Assembly (NCBI GenBank): GCA_004555865.1 | Contig: SFJO01000005.1 | Coordinates: forward strand, 1 to 64,000 | Direction of reading: 5' to 3' | Source of the DNA: Oscillospiraceae bacterium | Lineage (GTDB): Bacteria; Bacillota; Clostridia; Oscillospirales; Ruminococcaceae | Length of the DNA: 64,000 nt | Shown here: in pieces, positions 1-8,433 of the stretch | How the letters are laid out: each line of letters begins with the position of its first letter | Position numbering within the stretch: position 1 is the first letter of the stretch | Notes under the pieces: model-generated | Told to the model about the DNA's origin: nothing | The model's input: only the letters and a program-made list of their open reading frames with translations | Database searches by the model: none | Translations under genes and position numbers: made by a program

Positions 1-15
1 CTGATTCGCTTACCT

Positions 16-91
<76 letters not shown>

Positions 92-98
92 GAATAAA

Positions 99-136
99 GG
101 TCGTGCAACCTAACGTTGCACGGCCTTTTCTTTTTG
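99..136 (+). terminator. Terminator of tRNA-Lys
   Basis: An 11-bp stem (99-109 with 115-125) with a 5-nt loop is followed by a T-rich run. Confidence 0.9.
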
Positions 137-212
137 TTTTGTGCTTGCGTGACGATGCTGCCGGGTTTGCCTGGGGATGGTGGGCTTTGGGCCTTTACGG
201 TTGAGCTATGGT

Positions 213-284
213 ACTGATTTGCGTTCCACCTCATCCGTCACGGCTGCGCCGTGCCACCTTCCCCTCGAGGGGAAAGCTTTTGCC
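213..284. repeat. Intergenic repeat, copy A
   Basis: The sequence CTGATTTGCG..CCACCTCATCCG..CGGCTG..CCACCTTCCCC followed by the palindrome TTCCCCTCGAGGGGAA recurs at 701-774. A shorter copy lies at 3346-3409, and palindromic cores occur near 14020 and 55612. All copies are intergenic and can fold as hairpins, so this looks like a dispersed MITE-like or REP-like element. Confidence 0.8.
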
Positions 285-311
285 ATGGCGAATGCGGCTA
301 TTATATGGTGG

Positions 312-340
312 TTGACTGTACCACAAACACAGGATATGAT
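312..340 (+). promoter_or_regulatory. Promoter of the 54-codon gene
   Basis: TTGACT (312-317), a 17-nt spacer and TATGAT (335-340) form a near-consensus sigma-A promoter. Predicted transcription starts near 347, just before the AGGAGGTG ribosome binding site at 361. Confidence 0.8.
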
Positions 341-374
341 GGAACCAATGAAGCCTACACAGGAGGTGCGAGCT

Positions 375-539
375 ATGACGGACGACGCGGCCAGAGCGGA
401 AATCTTACGCAATCGGACGGAGAAGGAATTCCAGAATTACTACGCAACGTTGAGAACGGGAGCGGACCGGGAACTGGCGCAGACATTGTGGACGGAAGGA
501 ACGCCACTGGACGAAGTCAAGTATTACGTGGATCTCTAA
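375..539 (+). CDS. Small hypothetical protein, 54 aa
   Basis: I do not recognise this protein. It begins MTDDAARAEIL and ends KYYVDL. It is charged and probably helical, with no signal peptide or membrane segment. Expression is well supported: a near-consensus promoter at 312-340 and AGGAGGTG at 361-368, 6 nt before this ATG. Upstream in-frame ATGs (339, 351) lack a ribosome binding site. It sits alone between two copies of the same intergenic repeat, 284 nt past tRNA-Lys. It may be a regulator, an antitoxin or a domesticated remnant; nothing in the sequence decides. Confidence 0.6.
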   Translation: MTDDAARAEILRNRTEKEFQNYYATLRTGADRELAQTLWTEGTPLDEVKYYVDL

Positions 540-700
540 ATGTATCTCCTGAAACACAAGCGGCTGTTGAATGGAGCGGGGCCACACCCATCGAGCTGAA
601 GAGCTAGCAGGATAACAGGATTAGCATGACAGTTTGGTGTTGATGGTAAAGTATGTAAATCGGCGCAAAAAGCCAGAAAACTGCACGAGATAGGTTTATG

Positions 701-774
701 GTGCTGATTTGCGCCCCACCTCATCCGTTACGGCTGTTCGCTGTGCCACCTTCCCCTCGAGGGGAAGGTTTTGG
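701..774. repeat. Intergenic repeat, copy B
   Basis: This is the same element and orientation as copy A, sharing ATGGT.CTGATTTGCG, CCACCTCATCCGT.ACGGCTG and the palindrome TTCCCCTCGAGGGGAA. I see nothing else recognisable in 540-700 or 775-842. Confidence 0.8.
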
Positions 775-842
775 CTTTCTGCGGCGGTTCTGCATTCTGA
801 CGAGCCACAGGCTTCCTCTTGATTTGCCAAAATGACAAACCA

Positions 843-890
843 AAACCGGCAGCTGCGCGGAGAGAAACGCTCTCTGGCAGCTGCCGGTTT
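843..890 (-). terminator. Terminator of the 899-1360 gene
   Basis: A perfect 14-bp stem (843-856 with 877-890) contains an inner GAGAG/CTCTC hairpin. It continues on the minus strand into GGTTTGTC. The position right after the asnS-downstream gene supports termination; it is symmetric enough to work both ways. Confidence 0.75.
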
Positions 891-898
891 CTTTATCG

Positions 899-1360
899 TT
901 ATCGTTTCTTGGGGAATGTGCAGATCGGTGCTATACGGCAGGGGCAGCCGCAAGGGGGCTTGCCGGACGACCCGCACACATCACCAGAACCACACGTACG
1001 GATGAGCTGGCGCACGAAATCGTGCTCTTCCTGGCACAGAGGGCGGCAGACCAGCCCCTCGCTGGGGGCGCACACGGCCGCGTACAGATTTTTCATGCCG
1101 CCCTGGCGCTGGCCGTCCGTAAACAGCAGGTACAGGCGAGTTTCGCCGGTGCCGTCCCATAAATAGGCCCCGGCAACGGTGCCCTCCATCTGGGGGCGGT
1201 CGCTCCATTTAATCAGGGCCTGTTTGCACTGGCTCAGCCAATCCATGCCGCCCTGCACGTCCCGCTTCAGCAGGGCGTTCAGGGTGGTCAGCCACTTGCC
1301 TGCGGGAATCTGCTCCGGCGGGGCAACGTGGGCGATGGTTTTGAACAATTCAGCTTCCAT
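899..1360 (-). CDS. Hypothetical protein downstream of asnS, 153 aa
   Basis: No family recognised. The start was chosen at 1360 because GGAG lies 6 nt upstream; ATGs at 1372 and 1381 lack a site. Residues 1-110 look like a compact soluble domain (W29, a W-L-S-Q-C-K stretch, then an L-Y-L-L-F-T strand). The C-terminus is Cys-rich (CGSG..CGSSGKPPCGCPC), which suggests metal binding, although the last 20 residues could be low-complexity drift. It follows asnS by 47 nt on the same strand and shares its terminator, so it is probably co-transcribed. Confidence 0.6.
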   Translation of the reverse strand: MEAELFKTIAHVAPPEQIPAGKWLTTLNALLKRDVQGGMDWLSQCKQALIKWSDRPQMEGTVAGAYLWDGTGETRLYLLFTDGQRQGGMKNLYAAVCAPSEGLVCRPLCQEEHDFVRQLIRTCGSGDVCGSSGKPPCGCPCRIAPICTFPKKR

Positions 1361-1407
1361 GTTTTTCTCCATGCCGTTCAAGGGGCATCAATGGTGGGCC
1401 GGTGCGA

Positions 1408-2793
1408 TCAGAAGCCGCCGCAGGTGCGGGGGAAGGGCAGCACGTCGCGGATGTTGGGAATGCCGGTCAGGTACATCACCAGGCGCTCGAAGCCCAGGCC
1501 AAAGCCCGCGTGCTGGGCCGTGCCGTACTTGCGCAGCTCCAGATACCACTCGTAGCCCTCGGTGCTCATGCCGATCTCAGCCATGCGCTGCTCCAGCACA
1601 TCCAGACGCTCTTCGCGCTGGCTGCCGCCGATCAGCTCGCCGATGCCGGGAACCAGCATATCGGCGGCGGCCACGGTGCGGCCGTCCTCGTTGGCGCGCA
1701 TATAGAAGCTCTTGATCTCCTTGGGGTAGTCGGTGACGAACACGGGCTTGTGGAACACCTGCTCGGTGATGTAGCGCTCGTGCTCGGTCTGAATGTCGGT
1801 GCCCCAGTCCACCTTGTACTGGAACTCGTCGTTGTGCTGCTTCAGCAGCTCCACGGCGTCGGTGTAGGTAATGCGGCCGAAGTCGCTGTTGGCCACCAGT
1901 TCCAGGCGCTCGATGAGGCCCTTGTCAAAGAACTGGTTGAAGAAGGCCATCTCGTCGGGGCAGGTGTCCAGCACGCAGCGGATGACGTACTTGGTCATGG
2001 CCTCGGCGGTGTTCATGTAGTCGTTCAGATCGGCGAAGGCCATCTCCGGCTCAATCATCCAGAACTCCGCGGCATGGCGGGGGGTGTAGCTCTCCTCAGC
2101 GCGGAAGGTGGGGCCGAAGGTGTACACCTTGCCGAAGGCCAGGGCCATGGCCTCCGCCTCCAGCTGGCCGGAAACGGTGAGCTGGGTGCTGCGCTTGAAG
2201 AAGTCCTGGCTGAAGTCCACCTGGCCGTCCTCGGTTTTGGGCACGTTGTTCAGGTCCAGAGTGGTCACGCGGAACATCTCGCCCGCGCCCTCACAGTCCG
2301 AGCCGGTGAAGATGGGGGTGTGCACGTAGACGAAGCCCTGCTCCTGGAAGAAGCGGTGGATGGCGTAGGCCGCGGCGCTGCGCACCCGGAATGCGGCCGA
2401 GAAGGTGTTGGTGCGGGGGCGCAGATGGGGCATGGTGCGCAGAAACTCAACGCTGTGGCGCTTTTTCTGCAGGGGATAGTCGGAGGGGCAGCTGCCGAGG
2501 ATGGTGATCTCGTCGGCGTTGACCTCAAAGGGCTGCTTGGCCTGCGGGGTCAGCACGATGCGGCCCTTCACTTCCAGGCTGGTGTAGGTGCCGGCCTTGG
2601 CGATCTCGGTGTAGTTTTCCAGCTTGTCGGCCTGAAAAACCACCTGCAGGCTCTTGAAGCAGCTGCCGTCGGTCAGCTCAATGAAGCCGATCTTTTTGGA
2701 ATCCCGAATGGTTTTGGCCCAGCCGCAGAGGGTGACGGCCTGCCCATCCTGGGGAAGGTTCTTGTACAGGTTCGCAATTTCGATGCGCTGCAT
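1408..2793 (-). CDS. asnS: Asparaginyl-tRNA synthetase
   Basis: Charges tRNA-Asn with asparagine in the cytoplasm. The 461 aa match the usual length. The N-terminal OB-fold anticodon-binding domain (about 1-110, with LCGWAKTIRDSKKIGF) precedes a class II catalytic core with motif 2 (FRAEESYTPRHAAEF) and motif 3 (GFGLGFERLVMYLTG), ending in the AsnRS-typical RDVLPFPRT. AAGGAG lies 9 nt before the ATG. It has its own promoter at 2872-2900. No T-box leader is visible between promoter and start, so charge-sensing control as in many clostridial synthetase genes is unlikely. Confidence 0.97.
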   Translation of the reverse strand: MQRIEIANLYKNLPQDGQAVTLCGWAKTIRDSKKIGFIELTDGSCFKSLQVVFQADKLENYTEIAKAGTYTSLEVKGRIVLTPQAKQPFEVNADEITILGSCPSDYPLQKKRHSVEFLRTMPHLRPRTNTFSAAFRVRSAAAYAIHRFFQEQGFVYVHTPIFTGSDCEGAGEMFRVTTLDLNNVPKTEDGQVDFSQDFFKRSTQLTVSGQLEAEAMALAFGKVYTFGPTFRAEESYTPRHAAEFWMIEPEMAFADLNDYMNTAEAMTKYVIRCVLDTCPDEMAFFNQFFDKGLIERLELVANSDFGRITYTDAVELLKQHNDEFQYKVDWGTDIQTEHERYITEQVFHKPVFVTDYPKEIKSFYMRANEDGRTVAAADMLVPGIGELIGGSQREERLDVLEQRMAEIGMSTEGYEWYLELRKYGTAQHAGFGLGFERLVMYLTGIPNIRDVLPFPRTCGGF

Positions 2794-2871
2794 AATGGGT
2801 TACTCCTTTTCTTACACGGGGGCCGCCGCAGCGTGTGCGGGCGGAGCGCTCCGAATTTCCGTATCTCTTCT

Positions 2872-2900
2872 ATTATAGGATAATAAAGGGCCGGTGTAAA
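2872..2900 (-). promoter_or_regulatory. asnS promoter
   Basis: On the minus strand, TTTACA (2900-2895), a 17-nt spacer and TATAAT (2877-2872). The start near 2865 gives a leader of about 70 nt. Confidence 0.85.
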
Positions 2901-3229
2901 GTTTGGGCGGGGCAGGGGGCAAACTTTTTGCCGGGCGGGAGCAGAGAGAAGCAAAAACGGTCCCCCCGAGACGCACATTCCGAGGCTTGTTGGGGGGATT
3001 CAAATACAGCAACTTTCTCATCGATACGGCAAATTCTCTGCTCGGCACGGCGCTCCCCCAGCCGAATCTTCCGCTGCCGATCCTGCATCGTCAGGATACT
3101 CGACCGATGTGCACGGGTTCGGGCCACGCGATTTCTCGCAATTGGTTTTCTGAATCGAAAAACATTTTGCGGATTTCACAGGCTTTCGCCTAAGCAGCGG
3201 TTTTTCAGGCCGAAAAATGCGTCCGAGAA
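2901..3229. other. Non-coding stretch upstream of asnS
   Basis: About 330 nt without a convincing gene. A CCCCCC/GGGGGG pair around 2962-2997 could form a weak hairpin. No T-box, riboswitch or known RNA motif was recognised. It could be a decayed gene, but no reading frame gives recognisable protein sequence. Confidence 0.5.
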
Positions 3230-3264
3230 AAAGGGGTATGTACCACGAAGGTACATACCCCTTT
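3230..3264 (-). terminator. Terminator downstream of uppP
   Basis: A perfect 15-bp stem (AAAGGGGTATGTACC, 5-nt loop, complement) is followed on the minus strand by TTTTTC. It lies 170 nt past the uppP stop, with repeat copy C in between. Confidence 0.85.
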
Positions 3265-3345
3265 GCTTGCGGATTGCTTGTTTCGCATTTGTACATTTGG
3301 TTTTGCGCTTGTGCATTCGTTTGCGCGTTTGGGATAAGGAGGCAG

Positions 3346-3409
3346 CGGTGATTTGCGCCCCCACCTCATCCGGCCCTTCGGGCCGCCTTCCCCTCGGGGG
3401 AAGGCGTTG
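3346..3409. repeat. Intergenic repeat, copy C
   Basis: Shares GTGATTTGCGCCCCCACCTC and ATCCGG with copies A and B. The middle is a GGCCCTTCGGGCC hairpin, and it ends with CTTCCCCTCGGGGGAAGGCG. It sits in the 3' flank of uppP. Confidence 0.75.
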
Positions 3410-3436
3410 GGGTCCGGTTTCCGGTTCATCCTGCCC

Positions 3437-4303
3437 TCAGGCGAGGAGGCCCTGCACGAAGAACACGCCCAGCACCAGCACGCCCAGGGCGATGCGGTAC
3501 CAGCCGAACAGCCGGAAGCTGTGCTTTTTGACGTAGCGCATCAGGAAGCCGATGGCCAGCAGGCTGACCACAAAGGCCACCACCATGCCGATGAGCATCA
3601 CGCCGATCTCCAGGCCGGTGAAGGTGTTGCCGGCCAGCAGATACTTGACCAGCTTCAGGCCGCTGGCGCCCGCCATGACCGGAATGGCCAGGTAGAAGGT
3701 AAACTGGGCGGCCACGGGGCGGCTCAGGCCCAGCAGCAGGCCGCCCACGATGGTGGCGCCGCTGCGGCTGGTGCCGGGAATCAGGCTCAGCACCTGCCAC
3801 AGGCCCACCACCAGGGCGTGCTTCCAGGTCAGCTGGTCCATATGGGTTATCGAGGGGCGGCGGCCGTTGTCCACCACCAGGAACAGCACGCCGTAAAGAA
3901 TCAACGTGGCAGCCACCACGGGGGCGTTGTACAGGTGCGTATCCAGCCAGTCGTCCAGCGGAAGGCCGATGACCGCGGCGGGCACACTGGCGATGAGGAT
4001 CAGCCCCCAAAGCCGCCAGATGTTCGGCCGCAGCCAGGGAATCAGCTTCTGGCTCAGGTTTGCGCTCTGAGGGGCCGGCTCGTGGGGCTTTCGGAAGGGC
4101 CACAGCTTATCAAAATACAGCAGCACCACGGCCAGAATGGCGCCCAGCTGGATGACCACCCGGAACATACTCATAAACGCCTCGCTCAGCTGGAACTGAA
4201 CAATCTGCTCCAGCAGGATCATGTGGCCGGTGCTGGAGATGGGCAGCCATTCGGTAATGCCCTCTACGATGCCCATGAGCACCGCCTTTAAAATTTCAAC
4301 CAT
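3437..4303 (-). CDS. uppP: Undecaprenyl-diphosphatase (BacA/UppP)
   Basis: Dephosphorylates undecaprenyl pyrophosphate to recycle the cell-wall lipid carrier; overproduction gives bacitracin tolerance in other bacteria. The protein is an integral membrane protein of 288 aa, near the family norm. Both signature regions are present: EGITEWLPISSTGHM near the N-terminus and IPGTSRSGATI in the second half. The start at 4303 was chosen because homology begins at MVEILKAVLMG; the ribosome binding site is weak (AAGTGAG). It is monocistronic and divergent from the trkA-like gene. Confidence 0.95.
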   Translation of the reverse strand: MVEILKAVLMGIVEGITEWLPISSTGHMILLEQIVQFQLSEAFMSMFRVVIQLGAILAVVLLYFDKLWPFRKPHEPAPQSANLSQKLIPWLRPNIWRLWGLILIASVPAAVIGLPLDDWLDTHLYNAPVVAATLILYGVLFLVVDNGRRPSITHMDQLTWKHALVVGLWQVLSLIPGTSRSGATIVGGLLLGLSRPVAAQFTFYLAIPVMAGASGLKLVKYLLAGNTFTGLEIGVMLIGMVVAFVVSLLAIGFLMRYVKKHSFRLFGWYRIALGVLVLGVFFVQGLLA

Positions 4304-4478
4304 AAATCTGCACTCACTTTCCCGGCGCAGGGCCGGAGATTCAGGGAACGGAACAAAAACGGGCTTGTTATTCCTACGAGAGAGCAGCGGGAAATCATTC
4401 ACCGCTGCCCGAAAAAGCACCGCCGCCCGTCCGGAAAAAAACCTGCCGATGAAAACCGATTCTCATAAAACGACTCCC

Positions 4479-4507
4479 AGTATACCACAAAGCGCCGAAA
4501 AACAAAA
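4479..4507 (-). promoter_or_regulatory. Candidate uppP promoter
   Basis: Minus-strand TATACT (4484-4479) lies 17 nt from a weak TTTTGT -35. It would give a leader of about 170 nt in which I see no known riboswitch. Confidence 0.4.
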
Positions 4508-4567
4508 GGCGCACCGGGCAGAAAACCGGGTCTTTGGGGGAGAACCCGCGCAAAAGGGCCGGTTTGC

Positions 4568-4595
4568 TTGCCAAGTGGTGCAAATCGGATATAAT
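4568..4595 (+). promoter_or_regulatory. Promoter of the trkA-like operon
   Basis: TTGCCA, a 16-nt spacer and TATAAT at 4590-4595. Transcription would start near 4602, 47 nt before the gene. Confidence 0.75.
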
Positions 4596-4648
4596 GGAAG
4601 CAGAATGCCGCGCCGGGCCGACCCTGCGCGGCCGGAAAGGGAACGCAT

Positions 4649-5782
4649 ATGAACATTCTCATCGTGGGCTGCGGCCGTACCGGCCGCCGACTGGTGCCTG
4701 CCCTGCGGGCCAGAGGCCATCAGGTCGCCGTGCTGGACCGGGACAGCCAGGCGCTGGAAGAACTGGTGCAGGAGGGCTTTGACGGGCCGACCATTCACGG
4801 CCCGGCCATTGATGCAGACGCCCTGCATCAGGCCGGAGTGGAGAGCTGCGGCGCGGTGCTGGCCGTGACCGGGCAGGACGATGTAAACCTGATGGTGGCC
4901 CAAATGGCCAAAGAGCTGTTTGGGGTGCCCCAGGCCATTGCCCGGGTGGTGGACCCGGCCCGCAGCCGGGTGTACGGCGAGCGCTTCGGGCTGGAGCTGG
5001 TGTGCTCCACCGAGTTGACGGCAGACGCCCTTCTGGCAAAAACCGACCCGAACGCCCGGCGGCAGACCGCCGCCGAAGAAACCTCCGCCCCGCCCCAAAA
5101 GCCCCACCGGAAAAAGCCGGAGGGGCCGCGGGTGTGCATTGTGGGCGGCGGCAAGGTGGGCTTTCATCTGGCCCGGGCTCTGCAGGAGCGGGGCCAGATG
5201 CCGGTGCTGATCGAGCGGGACGAGGGCCGCTGCGTCCGCCTGGCCAACCAGCTGGAGCTGCCGGTGATCTGCGGCGACGGAACCTCGCCCCAGGTGCTGG
5301 AGACGGCGGGCTGCCGGGGCGCGGCGGCGCTGGTGGCCGTGACCGGGCAGGACGAGGCGAACCTGATCGCCTGCCAGCTGGCGAAAAAGCAGTTCGAGGT
5401 GCCCCGCGCCGCAGCCCGGGTGAACAACCCGAAAAACACCGAGTCGCTGAAAAAGCTTGGGGTGGACATCACCATGTGCAGCACCGAGATCCTCACCCGC
5501 CTGCTGGAGCGGGAGGTGGAGACCAGCGCCCTGCGCCATGTGATGAGTCTTTCCGGCGGGCAGGCGGATCTGACCGAGGTGCTGCTGCCCACGGATTTTG
5601 CGCTGGCGGGGCAGACCCTGACCCAGGCGCCCATTCCGCCGGAGGTGGTGCTGGTGTCCATCACCCGCAACGGGCGGCTGCTGATTCCCCGGGGCGGCAC
5701 GGTGCTGCTGCCCGGCGACCGGGTGCTGTGCCTGGCCCGGGACGAGGGCCTGCGCCAGCTGATGCGGGACTGGAAGCTGTAA
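4649..5782 (+). CDS. TrkA-like RCK (K+ channel/transporter regulatory) protein
   Basis: Cytoplasmic nucleotide-binding protein of the TrkA/KtrA type, which gates Trk/Ktr potassium uptake. It has two Rossmann RCK_N domains (VGCGRTGRRL at the start; VGGGKVGFHLARAL near residue 160) and a final TrkA_C-type segment ending LLPGDRVLCLAR. The 377 aa are shorter than a classic TrkA of about 450 aa. A charged, Pro-rich linker (about 133-160) follows the first RCK_N, so the first TrkA_C domain seems to be missing. No TrkH/KtrB channel gene is adjacent. Confidence 0.85.
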   Translation: MNILIVGCGRTGRRLVPALRARGHQVAVLDRDSQALEELVQEGFDGPTIHGPAIDADALHQAGVESCGAVLAVTGQDDVNLMVAQMAKELFGVPQAIARVVDPARSRVYGERFGLELVCSTELTADALLAKTDPNARRQTAAEETSAPPQKPHRKKPEGPRVCIVGGGKVGFHLARALQERGQMPVLIERDEGRCVRLANQLELPVICGDGTSPQVLETAGCRGAAALVAVTGQDEANLIACQLAKKQFEVPRAAARVNNPKNTESLKKLGVDITMCSTEILTRLLEREVETSALRHVMSLSGGQADLTEVLLPTDFALAGQTLTQAPIPPEVVLVSITRNGRLLIPRGGTVLLPGDRVLCLARDEGLRQLMRDWKL

Positions 5783-5830
5783 AAACGACGATGGACGAAG
5801 TTTGAAGAAATTGGAAAAGGAGGCCGCCCG

Positions 5831-6235
5831 ATGGAATGGAAAAGTACCCCGGCCGCTGCCTGGGCGGCGGCCCTCTGGCACACTCTGCTGGGGGGATTTC
5901 TGGCGGCCTTTGCCTTCTGGCAGAGCCTGACGGCGGGCATTGCCTTTGCGGCGGTGTGGCTGCTGCTGGGCCTGTGGCTGCTGCTGGTGGTGCTGCCCAC
6001 CTGGCGGGTGCGGATGACCCCCCGGGAGCTGGAGGTGAGCGTGGGGGTGCTGTTTCCCGTTCTGCACCGGATGCCCCGGCTGACCGTGTGCGGCCTGCAG
6101 CGGGTGACCACGCCCGTTCTGCGTCGGGCCGGGCTGTGCCTGGCCTGGGTGCACGGGGCCGGCGGGCAGACCTGCCTGCTGCCGCTGCTGCCCGCCGAAG
6201 ATCTGGACGCCCTGTGCCGGGCGCTGGGGCTGTGA
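5831..6235 (+). CDS. Membrane-flanked PH-like (bPH2, YdbS-type) protein
   Basis: A 134-aa protein with two N-terminal membrane helices (about 12-32 and 36-55) followed by a short beta-rich bacterial PH domain (RVRMTPRELEVSVGVLFPV then RMPRLTVCGLQRV, the YdbS pattern). AAGGAGG lies 7 nt before the ATG. Its stop overlaps the GTG start of the next, YdbT-like gene. YdbS/YdbT pairs are known in Bacillus, where they have been linked to envelope stress and resistance to some peptides; the role here is inferred only from family and pairing. Confidence 0.75.
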   Translation: MEWKSTPAAAWAAALWHTLLGGFLAAFAFWQSLTAGIAFAAVWLLLGLWLLLVVLPTWRVRMTPRELEVSVGVLFPVLHRMPRLTVCGLQRVTTPVLRRAGLCLAWVHGAGGQTCLLPLLPAEDLDALCRALGL

Positions 6236-7617
6236 CGGGGCTGCGCCGGTTTCACCCGGCTTATTCCGTGCAGCTGATGCGCCGCTGGCTGGCGGTGTGC
6301 CTGCTGCCCCTCCTCAATGCGCTGCGGGCCTTTGACCTGGCGGCCTTCCGGGCGGCCCTCTGGCAGGAGGGGGCGCTGCTGCTCGCCCTGGCAGCGGCGG
6401 CGGTGCTTCTGTGGCTGCCGGCCGGGTGGAAGCTGGAGCAGGGAAGCCTGGTGATCTGCCGGGGGCTGGCGGCGCGGCGAACCCTGCGCCTGCGCCCGGA
6501 GGAGATCGCAAGCCTGGAAATTCGGGAAAACCCGCTCAGCCGCCTGTTCGGGGCGGCCCAGATGACCCTGTACCCCCGCCGGAGCGGGCCGAAACCGAAG
6601 AGCCTGAGCCTGTGGCTGCCCCGGCGGGCGGCCCATGAACTGGCGGAAACGCTTATCCCTCTGCGGGAGGAGCGGCCGCTGTACGTGCCCACCCGGGCGG
6701 GGCGGCTGTATCTGGTGCTGCTCACGGCCAACGGCCTGGTGACGGGCCTGCTGGCCTTTGTCAGCGTGCAGCGCAGCGACCAGCTGGCCGCCGCCGAGCT
6801 GAAGCGGATGTGGGCCGCGGCCATGCAGGGCCTCATTGGGGTGGAGCGGCTGGCCCAGCGGGTGCTGCCGGTGGGCCTTTCCTGGCTGTTCACCCTGATG
6901 GGCGCGGTGTGGTTTGTGGGCATTGCAGGGGGCTTTCTCCGCTCGGCCGGGTACCGGGTGTACCGGGGTCGTGCGGTGATTCTGGCCCGGGGCGGGCTGC
7001 TCACTTTGCGGGAACGGCGGGTGCGCCCCGGCTGCGTGACCAGCGCCGAGGTGCGCATAACGCCGTTGGCGCGGCTTCTGGGCCGGTGCCTTGTGTACCT
7101 GCGCGCCGGGGCCGACAGCGGCGACGACACCCCCGTTATGGTGTGGCGCATGAAGGACGGAGTGGAGCCGCTTCGGCGGCTGATGCCCTCGTTCCGCCTG
7201 CCGCCGCCCCGGCCCGAGCCGCTCACCGGCCGAAGCCTGCCGGCGTTTCTGGCCCTGCCGGGCATTCTCACGGCGGTGGTGGCGGTGGGGTGGCTGTCCT
7301 CGTTGTGGCGGCTGCCGACCGCCAGTCTGCCGCTGGGCGTGGGGCTTTTGCTGTGCCTGGGACTGGTGGCGGTGGCCCTGGAGGGCTTTTTCTGCGAGGG
7401 CCTTCGCCACGAGCCGGGCGGCCCGCCCACCCTGTGCTTCACAAAGCGGTACACCCGGTATCTGGTGTGCATCTTTTCGCCCCAGCGCAGTGCCCGGATG
7501 TATCAAACGCCCTTCAGTATGCAGCAGGGGCGCTGCCATTTTAAGCTGTTTGTGTCCGGCTGCCGGTACCGCCTGCGCAGCCTGAGGCTGTGGCCGGCCC
7601 GCCACGTTCATCTGTAA
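6232..7617 (+). CDS. YdbT-like protein with repeated bPH2 domains
   Basis: A 461-aa integral membrane protein paired with the preceding gene. Helical pairs near the N-terminus, middle and C-terminal third alternate with PH-like beta segments, for example LEQGSLVICRGLAARRTL and YRGRAVILARGGLLTLRER, the layout of YdbT-like proteins. I chose GTG at 6232, whose last bases form the TGA of the upstream gene (GTGA overlap), because hydrophobic sequence starts early and later ATGs lack ribosome binding sites. Likely translationally coupled. Confidence 0.7.
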   Translation: MTGLRRFHPAYSVQLMRRWLAVCLLPLLNALRAFDLAAFRAALWQEGALLLALAAAAVLLWLPAGWKLEQGSLVICRGLAARRTLRLRPEEIASLEIRENPLSRLFGAAQMTLYPRRSGPKPKSLSLWLPRRAAHELAETLIPLREERPLYVPTRAGRLYLVLLTANGLVTGLLAFVSVQRSDQLAAAELKRMWAAAMQGLIGVERLAQRVLPVGLSWLFTLMGAVWFVGIAGGFLRSAGYRVYRGRAVILARGGLLTLRERRVRPGCVTSAEVRITPLARLLGRCLVYLRAGADSGDDTPVMVWRMKDGVEPLRRLMPSFRLPPPRPEPLTGRSLPAFLALPGILTAVVAVGWLSSLWRLPTASLPLGVGLLLCLGLVAVALEGFFCEGLRHEPGGPPTLCFTKRYTRYLVCIFSPQRSARMYQTPFSMQQGRCHFKLFVSGCRYRLRSLRLWPARHVHL

Positions 7618-7666
7618 CGGGCCGGGCAAAAACGCGGGGCAGGCCGCCCCGCAGGAGGGAAAAACC

Positions 7667-8323
7667 ATGAGGAAGTACGACTTCGTTTTGTTCGATCTGG
7701 ACGGCACGCTGCTGAATACCATTGACGATCTGGCGGACGCGGGCAACTGGGTCTGCCGCCAAAACGGCTGGCCGGAGTTTACCGTGGAGCAGTTCAAGCA
7801 CATGGTGGGCAACGGCATTCCCAAGCTGGTGGAGCGGTTTTCGCCCGAGGATCAGCGTACGCCGGAGCGGCTGAAGGCCACCCTGGCGCAGTTCGCCGCC
7901 CGGTACGATGCCCACAAGGAGGACAAGACCTGCCCCTATCCGGGCATGGAGGCGACGCTGCGCCGCCTGCTGGACGCCGGAGTGCAGTGCGGCGTGGTGT
8001 CCAACAAGCAGGACGACCTGGCCCGCGCCATTGTGGAGCATCACTTCCCGGGGGTGTTCGCCCGGGTGCGGGGCGCGGTGGCCGGCTGCCCGGTGAAGCC
8101 CGCCCCGGACGGGGTGCAGGCCCTGATGGCGGCCATGGGGGCCGACCCGGCCCGCACCCTCTATGTGGGTGACAGCAACGTGGACATTTACACCGCCCAC
8201 AACGCAAAGCTGCCCGGCTGCGGGGCGGTGTGGGGCTTCCGCGGCCGTGACGAACTGCTGGCCGCCGGCGCAGATGTGCTGGCCGACACGCCGGAGGATC
8301 TGGCGAACGTGGTGCTGGGGTAA
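7667..8323 (+). CDS. HAD phosphatase, phosphoglycolate-phosphatase-like
   Basis: Haloacid-dehalogenase-fold phosphatase of the Gph/PpaX group, 218 aa. Motif I is DLDGTLLNT (nucleophile and acid/base Asp), motif II is VVSNKQD, motif III is the Lys in CPVKPAPDG, and motif IV is VGDSNVD. A C1 cap lies between motifs I and II (about 20-85). The likely reaction is hydrolysis of 2-phosphoglycolate or a small phosphate monoester; substrate cannot be fixed from sequence. GCAGGAGG precedes the ATG, and a strong terminator follows. Confidence 0.85.
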   Translation: MRKYDFVLFDLDGTLLNTIDDLADAGNWVCRQNGWPEFTVEQFKHMVGNGIPKLVERFSPEDQRTPERLKATLAQFAARYDAHKEDKTCPYPGMEATLRRLLDAGVQCGVVSNKQDDLARAIVEHHFPGVFARVRGAVAGCPVKPAPDGVQALMAAMGADPARTLYVGDSNVDIYTAHNAKLPGCGAVWGFRGRDELLAAGADVLADTPEDLANVVLG

Positions 8324-8355
8324 GGCGGGGCGGCCGCCGTTTTCGGAAGCACAAC

Positions 8356-8395
8356 AAAGCCGCGCCCGGATGAAGAACCATCCGGGCGCGGCTTT
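8356..8395. terminator. Bidirectional terminator
   Basis: A perfect 17-bp stem AAAGCCGCGCCCGGATG with a 6-nt loop separates the converging HAD and MATE genes. Confidence 0.9.
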
Positions 8396-8433
8396 ATAGC
8401 GCATCCATCAACTTGTAATAGCCCCGAAACCAC

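Noticed and set aside
1402..2883. Long frames antisense to asnS and, similarly, antisense to the GTPase-nuclease gene (37324-39759) and transferase genes
   Set aside because: They have skewed His/Gly/Ala/Leu or Arg/Pro-rich composition without domains and mirror the codon pattern of the real genes on the other strand.
2873..3127. 84-codon minus-strand frame upstream of asnS
   Set aside because: No ribosome binding site, overlaps the asnS promoter, and its sequence has no domain-like pattern.
2794..3229. T-box leader upstream of asnS
   Set aside because: The promoter lies only about 70 nt before the start codon region, and no T-box consensus (AGGGTGG.ACCGCG-like) is seen on the minus strand.
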